DNA from: Tragulus kanchil
Taxonomy: Eukaryota; Chordata; Mammalia; Artiodactyla; Tragulidae
DNA: 64,000 nucleotides
Direction of reading: 5' to 3'
Assembly (NCBI GenBank): GCA_022376925.1
Contig: JAIOJX010000025.1
Coordinates: 6,975,141 to 7,039,140, forward strand
Shown one piece after another: positions 47,893-60,280 of this stretch (positions are counted from its first letter, which is position 1; each line of letters opens with the position of its first letter). The notes under the pieces are model-generated. The model worked only from the letters and a program-made list of their open reading frames with translations. It did no database searches and was not told the origin of the DNA. The position numbers were made by a program, and so were the translations under genes.

Positions 47893-49013
47893 GACAACAT
47901 CCATTTATGATAAAAACTCTTCAGAAAATGGGCATAGAAGGAACCTATCTCAACATAATCAAAGCCATCTATGAGAAGCCTACAGCAAACATTATTGTTA
48001 ATGGTGAAAAACTGAAAGCATTCCCTCTAAGATCAGGAACAAGACAGGGCTGTCCACTTTCACCACTACTATTCAACATAGTCCTGGAAGTGCTAGCAAC
48101 AGCAATAAGAGAAGAGAAAGAAATCAAAGGAATCCAGATTGGAAAGGAAGAAGTCAAGCTCTCTCTTTTTGCAGACGACATGATATTATACATAGAAAAT
48201 CCCAAAGACATGGTTACAAAGCTACTAGAGCTAATCAAGGAATTCAGCAAAGTCGCAGGATACAAAGTCAACACACAGAAGTTGCTGGCATTCCTATACA
48301 CAAACAATGAAAAATCAGAAAACGAAATCAAAGAGGCAATCCCCTTCACCATCGCAATCAAAAGAATCAAATATCTAGGAATAAACCTACCCAAAGAAAC
48401 AAAAGAACTGTACACAGAAAATTACAAGACACTCATGAGAGACATTAAAGAAGAGTTAAACAGATGGAGAAGTATTCTGTGTTCCTGGGTCGGGAGAATC
48501 AATATTGTGAAAATGACCATACTACCAAATGTCATCTATAGATTCAATGCGATCCCTATCAAACTTCCAATTACATTCTTCACAGAACTAGACCAACGAA
48601 TAACACAGTTCATATGGAAACACAAAAGACCTCGAATAGCCAAAGCAATCCTCAGGAAGAAGAATGGAGCTGGGGGGATCAGCCTCCCTAACTTCAGACT
48701 CTACTACAAAGCAACAGTCCTCAAGACAGTATGGTACTGGCACAAAAACAGAAATATCGACCAATGGAACAAGATCGAGAACCCAGAGATAAACCCACGC
48801 ACCTATGGGTACCTTATTTTTGACAAAGGAGGCGAACATATAAAATGGGACAAAGACAGCCTCTTCAACAAATGGTACTGGGAAAATTGGACAGCTACAT
48901 GCAAGAAAATGAAGTTGGAACATTCCCTGACACCATACACTAAGATCAACTCAAAATGGATTAAAGATCTAAATATAAGACCAGAAACCATCAAACTCCA
49001 GAGGAGAATATAG
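46923..49013 (+). pseudogene. L1 ORF2 linker and reverse transcriptase (main copy, broken)
   Basis: The linker is open 46923-47228, stopped by TGA, and reopens to the reverse transcriptase start at 47459. The same eight-base deletion near 47805 shifts the frame. A 399-codon frame (47814-49013) then carries the [15 protein letters not shown] block, the FADDMILY active site and the [13 protein letters not shown] block. It ends where one T is missing from the expected CTCCTAGAG (48996-49004 area). Val in the conserved AFDKVQHP segment of the other copy is Gly here. Confidence 0.87.
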
Positions 49014-50252
49014 GCAAAACCCTCAAGGACATCAATCAAAGCAAGATCTTCTCTGACCCACCTACTAGAATAGCGGAACTGAAAAGAAAAATGAACATGT
49101 GGGACCTCACGAAACTTAAACGCTTCTGTACAGCAAAAGAAATTACAAAAAAGCTGAATAGACAGCCCACAGAATGGGAGAAAATCATAGCAAATGAAAT
49201 AACAGACAAAGAATTACTCTCCAAAATCTACAAGCAACTCAGACAACTCAGCAAAGTCGCAGGATACAAAGTCAACACACAGAAGTCACTGGCATTCCTA
49301 TACACAAACAATGAAAAATCAGAAAACGAAATCAAAGAGGCAATCCCCTTCACCATCGCAATCAAAAGAATCAAATATCTAGGAATAAACCTACCCAAAG
49401 AAACAAAAGAACTGTACACAGAAAATTACAAGACACTCATGAGAGACATTAAAGAAGAGTTAAACAGATGGAGAAGTATTCTGTGTTCCTGGGTCGGGAG
49501 AATCAATATTGTGAAAATGACCATACTACCAAATGTCATCTATAGATTCAATGCGATCCCTATCAAACTTCCAATTACATTCTTCACAGAACTAGACCAA
49601 CGAATAACACAGTTCATATGGAAACACAAAAGACCTCGAATAGCCAAAGCAATCCTCAGGAAGAAGAATGGAGCTGGGGGGATCAGCCTCCCTAACTTCA
49701 GACTCTACTACAAAGCAACAGTCCTCAAGACAGTATGGTACTGGCACAAAAACAGAAATATCGACCAATGGAACAAGATCGAGAACCCAGAGATAAACCC
49801 ACGCACCTATGGGTACCTTATTTTTGACAAAGGAGGCGAACATATAAAATGGGACAAAGACAGCCTCTTCAACAAATGGTACTGGGAAAATTGGACAGCT
49901 ACATGCAAGAAAATGAAGTTGGAACATTCCCTGACACCATACACTAAGATCAACTCAAAATGGATTAAAGATCTAAATATAAGACCAGAAACCATCAAAC
50001 TCCAGAGGAGAATATAGGCAAAACCCTCAAGGACATCAATCAAAGCAAGATCTTCTCTGACCCACCTACTAGAATAGCGGAACTGAAAAGAAAAATGAAC
50101 ATGTGGGACCTCACGAAACTTAAACGCTTCTGTACAGCAAAAGAAATTACAAAAAAGCTGAATAGACAGCCCACAGAATGGGAGAAAATCATAGCAAATG
50201 AAATAACAGACAAAGAATTACTCTCCAAAATCTACAAGCAACTCAGACAACT
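48245..50252. repeat. Tandem duplication 14 (offset 1004)
   Basis: Bases 48245-49248 are repeated at 49249-50252. The junction shares CAGCA. The copies differ near the start (AGAAGTTGCTGG versus AGAAGTCACTGG), which changes two residues. The unit is the reverse transcriptase thumb and C-terminal region of ORF2. Confidence 0.93.
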
Positions 50253-50883
50253 CAGCACAGGGAAAACGAACAACCTAATCAAAAAATGGGAAAAAGATCT
50301 AAAGAGATGCCTCTCCAAAGAGGACATACAGATGGCCCAAAAGCACAGGAAACGATGCTCAACTTCGCTTATTATTAGAGAAATGCAAATTAAAACTACA
50401 ATGAGATATCACCTCACACCCGTCAGAATGGCCATCATCAAAAAATCTGCAGACAGTAAATGCTGGAGAGGGTGCGGAGAAAAGGAAACCCTCTTGCTTT
50501 GCTGGTGGGAATGTAAATTGATACAGCTTCTATGGAAGACAGTATGGAGAGTCCTTAAAAAACTAAAAATAGAAGCACCATATGACCCAGAAATCTCACT
50601 ACTAGGCCTATATCCTGATGAAATCAAAACTGAAAAAAGCACCTGTACCCCAATGTTCATTGCAGCTCTCTACACAATAGCCAGAACATGGAAGCAACCT
50701 AGATGTCCATCGATGAATGAATGGATCCAGAAGCGCTGGTACATATATACAATGGAATACTACTCAGCTGTTAAAAGAAATGCAGAAGACTCAGTCCTAA
50801 TGAGGTGGCTGGCTCTAGAACCTATCATAAGTCAAAAAGAGAAAGACAAATACAGTATACTAACACACATACATGGAATCTAG
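50017..50883 (+). pseudogene. L1 ORF2 C-terminal region (shifted frame)
   Basis: After the one-base deletion the C-terminal region is open, clearly from 50095, to the stop at 50881-50883. The Cys-rich segment reads [18 protein letters not shown]; the His present in the 18-kb copy is Leu here, so one probable metal ligand is lost. The frame ends YSILTHIHGI followed by TAG. Confidence 0.87.
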
Positions 50884-51219
50884 TAGGATGATCTTGATAA
50901 CACACGCAGTGAACTCATGGAAAAACAGACAGAGCATAGACATAGGGACATTGTGGGGAAGAAATAGGGAGGGGGAGGCATGGAGGGAGTAACATGGAAA
51001 CCTATACTGTCATGTGTGGAAAAGATAGCTATTGTCATTGTGCTAAGGGAATAGTAGTGCTCACAATGGCATGGGGCGATGGTCTGGAGGGGTGGGATGG
51101 GGGGACCTTTGGGGGTGGGGACCAGGGATATGCATATGACGGATCTGGGAACATACATGTCTGTGAACAACAAAACTCTGTAAAACCTTTAAAATAAAGA
51201 ATTAAAAAAAACAAAAACA
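50884..51219 (+). other. L1 3' UTR with G-rich tract
   Basis: Contains a plus-strand G-rich tract at about 51078-51126 (GGAGGGGTGGGATGGGGGG, then GGGGGTGGGG) of the kind that can form a G-quadruplex. It ends in AATAAAGAAT and an A-rich tail. Confidence 0.8.
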
Positions 51220-51501
51220 AAAACAATATGGCACATCAGGAGATTCATTAGCCTGGTTCTGAGGGGAACTATACCCATAAAGTTTGATTGAAGAAGCAGA
51301 ACCTCTAAGGAATATGTCATTTGTATTTATTTGGGGGATTTATCCCTACACATGTGGGATCTGATTAAACAATCTATGTGAGACTGCGTTTCTGTGTCTG
51401 GTGCCTAAAAACCTCCGTGCCGACTGGAAGGGAAGATGGAAACAAAGTCCTGTTAGAATATAGGATTTTTAACCTACATACAAGCTCCTAAGGTAGCCTT
51501 T

Positions 51502-51625
51502 GGGGTTCCCTGGTGGCTCAGATGGTAAAGAATCCACCTGCATTGTGAGAGACCTCAGTTCAATCCCTTGGTTGGGAAGATCTGCAGGAGGAGGGCATGC
51601 AACCTGCTCCAGTATTCTTGCCTGA
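51502..51625 (+). mobile_element. Bov-tA SINE, 3' truncated
   Basis: tRNA head GGGGTTCCCTGGTGGCTCAG and B-box-like AGTTCAATCCC, then the Bov-A body to CCAGTATTCTTGCCTG, where it stops. Confidence 0.85.
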
Positions 51626-52623
51626 TCACAAATTCTGGCAGCAGACAGAAGGGGAATGTTCTTGTTACAGGACAGCGAGCAGCATGAAAAAGAGGCTGGT
51701 CTTGGTTCCCCTTGTCCCCAAGTCCCAGGGGGCAATGCAGAGGGCCCCAGCTGGATATTCCATATACAGTGAATTTGCATCCCAGCTGAGAAACACTTAG
51801 TCTGGAAAATTCACCAAAATGATTAAGTACACTAAGCACTAAGCAAACTGTTCTCTGTCCCAGATGGAGCTGTTATCTCATCCTCCAGGTGGCTTTCTGT
51901 AAACACAACCCTGAGGAATGTCCAGGCTGGGGAGGTGTGTATTCCTGGCACTCTGAGCAGGAACATCAACAGACATTCACAGCTCATAGTGGACCGCCTC
52001 CCTCAACACCTGGGAGGCTGGGCTTGAACCTGTGCATAGGGACTGGACCCTGCCTCCATCCCTCACCATCTTCAAGCCTCCAACTCTGCAGGAGACACTG
52101 GTGCCCTTCACCACAAAGCTAAACACACACCTAAGCCACAAGGTGGGGAGGTGGGGGGCTGAAGGAGGATGAGGCAGGAGCAGCAGTTGCTGCAAGTCGA
52201 GCTTCTGTCCCACAGCAACCAGATCAGCCCATGGATAAATGGCAAGCATGCATGATCTGTAACAGCACTTCACTAAGCTTTAAAGCATAAGAGGCAAGAT
52301 CCCAGGTGTTCCCCTTCTGCCTTCTAAATCTTGTGCAGAACCTCTTTCACGACCCATGCCAACCTGAAGTTATAGCCGTTCTGAGGGGAACTATACCCAT
52401 AAAGTTTGATTGAAGAAGCAGAACCTCTAAGGAATATGTCATTTGTATTTATTTGGGGGATTTATCCCTACACATGTGGGATCTGATTAAACAATCTATG
52501 TGAGACTGCGTTTCTGTGTCTGGTGCCTAAAAACCTCCGTGCCGACTGGAAGGGAAGATGGAAACAAAGTCCTGTTAGAATATAGGATTTTTAACCTACA
52601 TACAAGCTCCTAAGGTAGCCTTT

Positions 52624-52747
52624 GGGGTTCCCTGGTGGCTCAGATGGTAAAGAATCCACCTGCATTGTGAGAGACCTCAGTTCAATCCCTTGGTTGGGAA
52701 GATCTGCAGGAGGAGGGCATGCAACCTGCTCCAGTATTCTTGCCTGA
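52624..52747 (+). mobile_element. Bov-tA SINE, 3' truncated (duplicate)
   Basis: Second copy of the 51502 SINE in tandem duplication 15. Confidence 0.82.
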
Positions 52748-53496
52748 TCACAAATTCTGGCAGCAGACAGAAGGGGAATGTTCTTGTTACAGGACAGCGA
52801 GCAGCATGAAAAAGAGGCTGGTCTTGGTTCCCCTTGTCCCCAAGTCCCAGGGGGCAATGCAGAGGGCCCCAGCTGGATATTCCATATACAGTGAATTTGC
52901 ATCCCAGCTGAGAAACACTTAGTCTGGAAAATTCACCAAAATGATTAAGTACACTAAGCACTAAGCAAACTGTTCTCTGTCCCAGATGGAGCTGTTATCT
53001 CATCCTCCAGGTGGCTTTCTGTAAACACAACCCTGAGGAATGTCCAGGCTGGGGAGGTGTGTATTCCTGGCACTCTGAGCAGGAACATCAACAGACATTC
53101 ACAGCTCATAGTGGACCGCCTCCCTCAACACCTGGGAGGCTGGGCTTGAACCTGTGCATAGGGACTGGACCCTGCCTCCATCCCTCACCATCTTCAAGCC
53201 TCCAACTCTGCAGGAGACACTGGTGCCCTTCACCACAAAGCTAAACACACACCTAAGCCACAAGGTGGGGAGGTGGGGGGCTGAAGGAGGATGAGGCAGG
53301 AGCAGCAGTTGCTGCAAGTCGAGCTTCTGTCCCACAGCAACCAGATCAGCCCATGGATAAATGGCAAGCATGCATGATCTGTAACAGCACTTCACTAAGC
53401 TTTAAAGCATAAGAGGCAAGATCCCAGGTGTTCCCCTTCTGCCTTCTAAATCTTGTGCAGAACCTCTTTCACGACCCATGCCAACCTGAAGTTATA

Positions 53497-54426
53497 CAGA
53501 AAAGGAAATTCTGGAAAACACAACTGGAGCTCAACTAAATCAACCTAATACAATCCACCACAGGCCATGGTCTTCATATCACCTTCCTTCCAAAGCTGTT
53601 AAGCCTCACCATCTATTGCTGGGCAAAGAGACTCCTATCTCTCTCAATTCATGAAGGAATGGCTGATAGCCAAAGGGAAAACAGAAACCACTAGTGATAT
53701 TATTTTAGGGGCTCCTAAGACCAGTCCAGGCTCAATCATTCTCTAGAAGGACTCTCAGGTCTCAGCATAAGAGTTATTATGATGAAAGGATACAAAGCAA
53801 AATCAGCAAAGGAAACGTGTGCAGAGAAGTCTGGAGAAAACCAAGCACAAGCTTCTAAAAGTCCTCTCAACATGGAGTCCCACAGGATGCCCTTGATCAA
53901 CCCAGGAGGAAAGTGTAACAACTCATGGGAAAAGTTGGGTGCAGGGACAGACATTAGAGACTCAACCACCTGACATTTTCCTTGGGGCTGGTCATATAGA
54001 CACCCTCTGCCTAGCACGAACCCAAACTCCCGACTCCCACGAGAACAGGGGTTCCACATAAACCATACTGTTTGTAAAGGATAGACCCAGTGAGCTGCTC
54101 TTAACAGTTACAGCTGTGACAGGAATTGTCTCAAAGCACCAGGTTCCCAAATACTAGCCAAAGGCTAATGGGCCATGCCAGTAAGAGCAAAGTAGGAGAG
54201 CAGAGGCTGTGGTTAGGAGGTGTGAGCAGCCGCCTAACTGGAGCAGACGATCTATGTAGGCAGCGAGTGGGAACCAGGACTGCAAAGCTGGTTGGGGGGT
54301 TAAATAGGAAGAGCTCTGAACGACAGAATATAATTCAGGTTTTATTGGGTTGCCCACAAGAAGCTACTGAAGGCTTCACCACTCCGCATGAATTTTTAAT
54401 AGCACAGATATACTGCTTATCTGTTT
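53497..54426. other. Unassigned sequence
   Basis: No recognisable repeat family, gene or RNA. Confidence 0.4.
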
Positions 54427-54429
54427 ATG

Positions 54430-54470
<41 letters not shown>

Positions 54471-54472
54471 CG
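54430..54472. repeat. (TA)n microsatellite
   Basis: An almost pure TA run of about 14 units, flanked by GTATAT. Confidence 0.95.
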
Positions 54473-56599
54473 ATGCTTTATATAGGCCCCAACTTTCACC
54501 CTCTTTGGGGTGACACTGCTCCAATCGAGAATATACAGATTATAAGATGTGTAGACCTGGTGGGTGATATATCAACAGATGGGAATACGAGGGACTTATG
54601 TCTCACTTGCAGCAACCCAAGAAAGCAAGGAGGGGGGAAAGCTGGGACCTAATGGAAGACCATGTGCTGGGTCTGAGCATGGTTTGGCACCAGACTGAGC
54701 TAAGAGCAGGAAGAGGAGCCAGGAGGATAAGGAGGTGTTTAGAAGGTGGCCACTTCAGGGGTGATGCAGCCAGCAACTTGCAGCTGGATTTCCAGAAAGT
54801 GGGAGCCCCAGCAAGGCAGAGGGAATATGGGAAGGGCAGACAAGATGGTGATGAGGACCTACCAGCTATGACCCCCTGGAGGTGTGCTGCACTCTGGCCG
54901 ACTCTCAAGACAGCCAGCAGGCAAGGAAAGGGGCTGACAGGGGACAAGGTGGCTAGCACTAGGAAGGAAGCACAAGTGAAGTCCTGGGAATCTATGGCAT
55001 AAGGGGCAGAAGTCACATGTTTGGTGCCAGCAGGGCAAGGGGTGACCCTCCTCGGTGAGGGAGGCAGGGAGGCAGTTTAGACACCGTTTTCTTTGTGTCA
55101 ACCTGACTGGCCTGGTAACAGGAACGGAGTCATGGAAAGGAGACGCGCCAGTGGTGCCGAAGGAAATAGGAAGAGCAGAGGCAGAGGAACCTGGCAGTGC
55201 GGGCCAAAGAGGCTCTGAACAGCACGGGCACTTACACCACCACTTCAGGACCCGTTTTCCCTAGGAAAATAAAAGTCTGCTTTATTTCAAAACAGTAACT
55301 TCCTTACTTGGAAAACTGGCTAAAATTCAATACTAATACAAATAAAAATTCCTTAGGAGGTCAAAGTATACATATCAGGTGAATTTTCTGAATTCCCTTT
55401 AAAGGCAAAATTTTTAAACCATCGAAAACAATTAGACACAATGTACATTAACATGTGTAAAATAAGCCACAGTTCAAATTTAAGCTGAATAACCACACCA
55501 TGAAAATTACCTCCACTAATATGTGCTATTATTTAGAACACTTCATAGATTTTCAATAATTTCAAACTGAATACATATTCTTCACATCTCCTCATCTCCC
55601 CAGGAAGTACAGTTTTATTTTTCACTAGATTTCACTAGACTCATTAGGTAGAAGTCTGAGCAGTTATGAGCCCTGAACTCTGAAAATGAGAACTGAGGTA
55701 CTAAAAATCTCACAAAAGAGAGAATGGGAGGGAGGCCATCAGCACAAGAGGAAAGTCATCAAATTTCTGGGACGATGGAAAGAGAAGAGGTGTCTGATGA
55801 ATTGAAAACATACAGAGAGGAGGCTTCAGGTGAGGAGAAAGACAAGTCTTCCCATGGTACCCCAGAAAAAGCTTCTGGCTCACAGCTATCAGGTAGTATG
55901 TAGGTGAGAACGGCATCTAGGACCTAAAACAGAAGAGATAATTGAAAATCTGTATTTGAAACAAGGTACAGACACACACACAATACACTGGAGTTCAGGA
56001 GTTCTCTCACCAACTCCCTACCCCTATCCCCAACCACAAAATAAGAAAGGAAGGGAGGGAGGGGGACTGGGAAGTGAGGACTGGGGAGAGGTAAGGAGCA
56101 GAGCTCAGTGGAGGGAAAGACAGTCCTGAAAGACTGCAGGGCATGTCTAAGGAGAACCAGGTCAGGGAGTGGGTGTGACCTCCCTTAGGGTAAGCCATGC
56201 ATACGGGGGTATTTAGAGGTGCCCAGTGTGCAGTACGTCTAGAGAGACCAGCTCCAGGATGGAAATCCCAGCAGGAAGTACGTGGGAAAGGTACTGTAGG
56301 CTTCCCACAACACTAAAGACACTTAAGAAACAACAAAGGCAGACATCATAAGGATGGAAGATAAAAGTTCACCAGGAGGGAAATAAAATCATAAAACACA
56401 ACTGGGTTAGAGATTATTAGTCAATTATTTTCAATTATTTTAGCTTTTCTATTTCACACTGTAGAATCAATATACTGACAAAAGCCTAACTGAGATCACT
56501 GACCAGTGTATATAAGATTAACTCCATTTAAAAACCAAAATGAGAGTGGACAAGAATCGGAAGATGGATGGGGAGAGGACTGGTGAAGAACTGCATGTA
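54473..56599. other. Unassigned, locally GC-rich sequence
   Basis: Bases 54600-55260 are purine-rich and relatively GC-rich. Long frames overlap on both strands (134 codons plus, 54598-55002; 137 codons minus, 54603-55016), the signature of a stop-poor composition; neither is recognised. A short purine tract lies at 56044-56105. No repeat family was identified. Confidence 0.45.
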
Positions 56600-58719
56600 C
56601 CCTTACTTCCAGATGAGGGCTCTAGAGATTCTTCCCACAGCTGCAGAACAAGGAATGAAAATGTAGATGCATCTTTCAGTGATACATAGGTAACCTGAGA
56701 GGAACAAACAACAGCAACATCAGAGCACGGAGAGCTGGAAGGAAGGTGCAGTAAATATTACCATCTAGTATAGCACAGAGCCAAGAGAAAACCTTGAAAT
56801 GAATGATGACATAGGAGTATATGTATATAAATATATATAGTAGTATTATAAGTATTACATATAAATATATACCTCAGACATTTATATCATACACATTTTA
56901 TAGCCATATCTCAGACATATATGGATATATACCCATACATATGTGTATATATGTGTGTATGTGTGTGTGTATATTGGATATGGAAATATGGATAAAGCTT
57001 CCCAGAAAATTTTAAATGACAAAAATGTTTAAGGCTTTAGACACCCACCCCAATGGGGAATGGAATGGGCTGGGAAGTGAAAAGATAAGGACTTCTTTAC
57101 ATTTACACACTTTCTGACTTTTTTAAATTGGTCTATTTATTGCTTTGAGGAAAACAAACAAAAAAATTAATAAAAAGAAATCATTTTGCACAGTAGTAAG
57201 CTAGTTACAGAAATAGAGGAGCAGCAGGAATGAAAAGTATGGGGCAAATGTAACTGACATAGTGAAGGAAGAATTGATAATTAGTTTAACATGAAAGACA
57301 AAGAAAGGGAAGATACAAAAATAATCCCAAAGTTTTGAGACTGAATAATCTGAGTTTTAAAGCCACTAAAAAATAGGGAAAAATAGGGAATTCAGGAGGG
57401 CAAACTTGTCTGTGGGTTGTGTGATGAATATAGATTTAGACATCTGTGTATAAAAACACATTTTTTAAAAATGAATTTAAATTTTTAAAATATTTCTCCA
57501 TTTCAAATATCAAAACCCAGAAGACAAATTCGCTCTGTAGAAGGTGACCCTTTTCTCTATGTGTACCTCTGGCTGTATCTTTAAATGCTGTCAAGTTGAA
57601 AAATGAAGAGAAATACACAGCATCCACGGAAAATATCCAAGACAGCATGGGGACTGTAGAGATGCCCTTACTTCCAGATGAGGGCTCTAGAGATTCTTCC
57701 CACAGCTGCAGAACAAGGAATGAAAATGTAGATGCATCTTTCAGTGATACATAGGTAACCTGAGAGGAACAAACAACAGCAACATCAGAGCACGGAGAGC
57801 TGGAAGGAAGGTGCAGTAAATATTACCATCTAGTATAGCACAGAGCCAAGAGAAAACCTTGAAATGAATGATGACATAGGAGTATATGTATATAAATATA
57901 TATAGTAGTATTATAAGTATTACATATAAATATATACCTCAGACATTTATATCATACACATTTTATAGCCATATCTCAGACATATATGGATATATACCCA
58001 TACATATGTGTATATATGTGTGTATGTGTGTGTGTATATTGGATATGGAAATATGGATAAAGCTTCCCAGAAAATTTTAAATGACAAAAATGTTTAAGGC
58101 TTTAGACACCCACCCCAATGGGGAATGGAATGGGCTGGGAAGTGAAAAGATAAGGACTTCTTTACATTTACACACTTTCTGACTTTTTTAAATTGGTCTA
58201 TTTATTGCTTTGAGGAAAACAAACAAAAAAATTAATAAAAAGAAATCATTTTGCACAGTAGTAAGCTAGTTACAGAAATAGAGGAGCAGCAGGAATGAAA
58301 AGTATGGGGCAAATGTAACTGACATAGTGAAGGAAGAATTGATAATTAGTTTAACATGAAAGACAAAGAAAGGGAAGATACAAAAATAATCCCAAAGTTT
58401 TGAGACTGAATAATCTGAGTTTTAAAGCCACTAAAAAATAGGGAAAAATAGGGAATTCAGGAGGGCAAACTTGTCTGTGGGTTGTGTGATGAATATAGAT
58501 TTAGACATCTGTGTATAAAAACACATTTTTTAAAAATGAATTTAAATTTTTAAAATATTTCTCCATTTCAAATATCAAAACCCAGAAGACAAATTCGCTC
58601 TGTAGAAGGTGACCCTTTTCTCTATGTGTACCTCTGGCTGTATCTTTAAATGCTGTCAAGTTGAAAAATGAAGAGAAATACACAGCATCCACGGAAAATA
58701 TCCAAGACAGCATGGGGAC
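56600..58719. repeat. Tandem duplication 16 (offset 1065)
   Basis: Bases 56600-57654 are repeated at 57665-58719, with a short unmatched patch (57655-57664) at the junction. The TA/TG microsatellite inside is identical in length in both copies, although such tracts normally vary. Confidence 0.92.
56817..56974. repeat. TA/TG-rich low-complexity region
   Basis: Imperfect TATATA, TATAAATA and GTGTGTATGTGTG stretches; repeated at 57882-58039. Confidence 0.85.
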
Positions 58720-59088
58720 GTGATAACCCTCCACACTCTATTGTAGGGTTGGGAGCAGGAGAGAAGATGAGGTTTAATTAACTACCAAACATCCCAGGGC
58801 AAAAACAAACCAGTGCTTCAGAAAACACTGACTGTCCTAAACCAGGGAAAACAACAAGCCACCAAGCTTCACATTAGTAACCAAGGAGAGAATTAAATTT
58901 TAAATTCACTTTTTGTCTGAGGATTGGGGTTAGGAAAATTACAGAAAGAATACCCTTTACAGATGAAAAATCAACAAGTTCAACTTCTGTAGACGTGCAG
59001 TTTATAAGTTTATGCCAACAGCACCACCCACTGGGCACATGAGATACTGCCACGGGCTTGATAGGAGAGGCTTCAAAGCGTGCATGGA

Positions 59089-59122
59089 CACACACACACT
59101 CACTCATTCACTCACTCACTCA
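59089..59122. repeat. (CA)n(CACT)n microsatellite
   Basis: CA then CACT/CATT units; repeated at 60189-60221 with one C/A difference at the end. Confidence 0.85.
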
Positions 59123-59180
59123 AAAATGGGAAAACATCGACAGAGGTTTTTATTAAGTATACATTCAAAATCTAGTGATA

Positions 59181-59444
59181 GGGACTTCCTGGTGGTCCAG
59201 TGGGTAAGGACACCGCCTTGCAGTACAAGGGGCGCCGGTTCGATCCCTGGCCTGGGAAGATCCCACGTGCCGCGGAGCGGCTGGACGGATGTGTTCAACT
59301 ACCCGGCCAGAGCTCTGGAGCGCATGCGCCCAGAGTCAGTGCTCTGCAGCGACAGAGGCCACTAAGATGGGAGGCCCACACATGCCAATGAATAAAAGAT
59401 GGATGAAAATAAGTAAATGAAATACCAATAGAAGTGCCAAAAAA
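59181..59444 (+). mobile_element. tRNA-derived SINE (CHR/SINE2 type)
   Basis: Begins GGGACTTCCTGGTGGTCCAG, B-box-like GGTTCGATCCCTGG, and ends in poly(A). The flanking 14-base duplication AAAATCTAGTGATA (59167-59180) / AAAATCTACTGATA (59445-59458) has one mismatch. Confidence 0.9.
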
Positions 59445-60280
59445 AAAATCTACTGATAAAATGTTTTCCCCCATTTACATCAGATAAATTAGCTAAGGGT
59501 GTACATTATTTGGAAGTTTCACTTATACCTAGGATATTCCTACCCTAACAAAGAGAAAATACTGTATATACCACAAAAACATTTTCTGGCAACCACCTGC
59601 AGTTTGCAGAAAAATATCTGCTTTTCCAGCAGCAAAAAACAAAAGTTTTATGTCTTAATCCCTGGAATCTGTGAATACATGAGCTAATCTGGCAGAACGG
59701 TATTTTGTGTTACCTAGTCCCAGCCTCACGACAGGTCAATGAATCTTTAATTTTTTGCTGTCAAGTTGAAAATGAAGAGAAATACACAGCATCCACGGAA
59801 AATATCCAAGACAGCATGGGGACGTAACCCTCCACACTCTATTGTAGGGTTGGGAGCAGGAGAGAAGATGAGGTTTAATTAACTACCAAACATCCCAGGG
59901 CAAAACAAACCAGTGCTTCAGAAAACACTGACTGTCCTAAACCGGGGAAAACAACAAGCCACCAAGCTTCACATTAGTAACCAAGGAGAGAATTAAATTT
60001 TAAATTCACTTTTTGTCTGAGGATTGGGGTTAGGAAAATTACAGAAAGAATACCCTTTACAGATGAAAAATCAACAAGTTCAACTTCTGTAGACGTGCAG
60101 TTTATAAGTTTATGCCAACAGCACCACCCACTGGGCACATGAGATACTGCCACGGGCTTGATAGGAGAGGCTTCAAAGCGTGCATGGACACACACACACT
60201 CACTCATTCACTCACTCACTAAAAAATGGGAAAACATCGACAGAGGTTTTTATTAAGTATACATTCAAAATCTAGTGATA

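Larger units (their letters stand above)
41003..51219 (+). mobile_element. Young ruminant L1 with 5' UTR (near full length, inflated by duplications)
   Basis: Starts AGGGGGGAGCCAAGATGGTGG and ends AATAAAGAATTAAAAAAAAC. Flanked by AAAACAACATGG (40991-41002) and AAAACAATATGG (51220-51231), a 12-base target-site duplication with one mismatch. Contents in order: CpG-rich then T-rich 5' UTR (41003-43008), ORF1, ORF2, 3' UTR (50884-51219). It spans 10.2 kb as written, but three tandem duplications (12, 13 and 14) account for about 3.1 kb, leaving about 7.1 kb, a normal size for a full-length L1. Both ORFs are interrupted. Confidence 0.88.
51256..53496. repeat. Tandem duplication 15 (offset 1122)
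   Basis: Bases 51256-52374 are repeated at 52378-53496, with no internal differences noticed. Apart from one Bov-tA the unit is unassigned single-copy-like sequence. Confidence 0.93.

Noticed and set aside
18127..50883. Intact host reverse transcriptase genes
   Set aside because: All are L1 ORF2 fragments with target-site duplications, frameshifts and stops.
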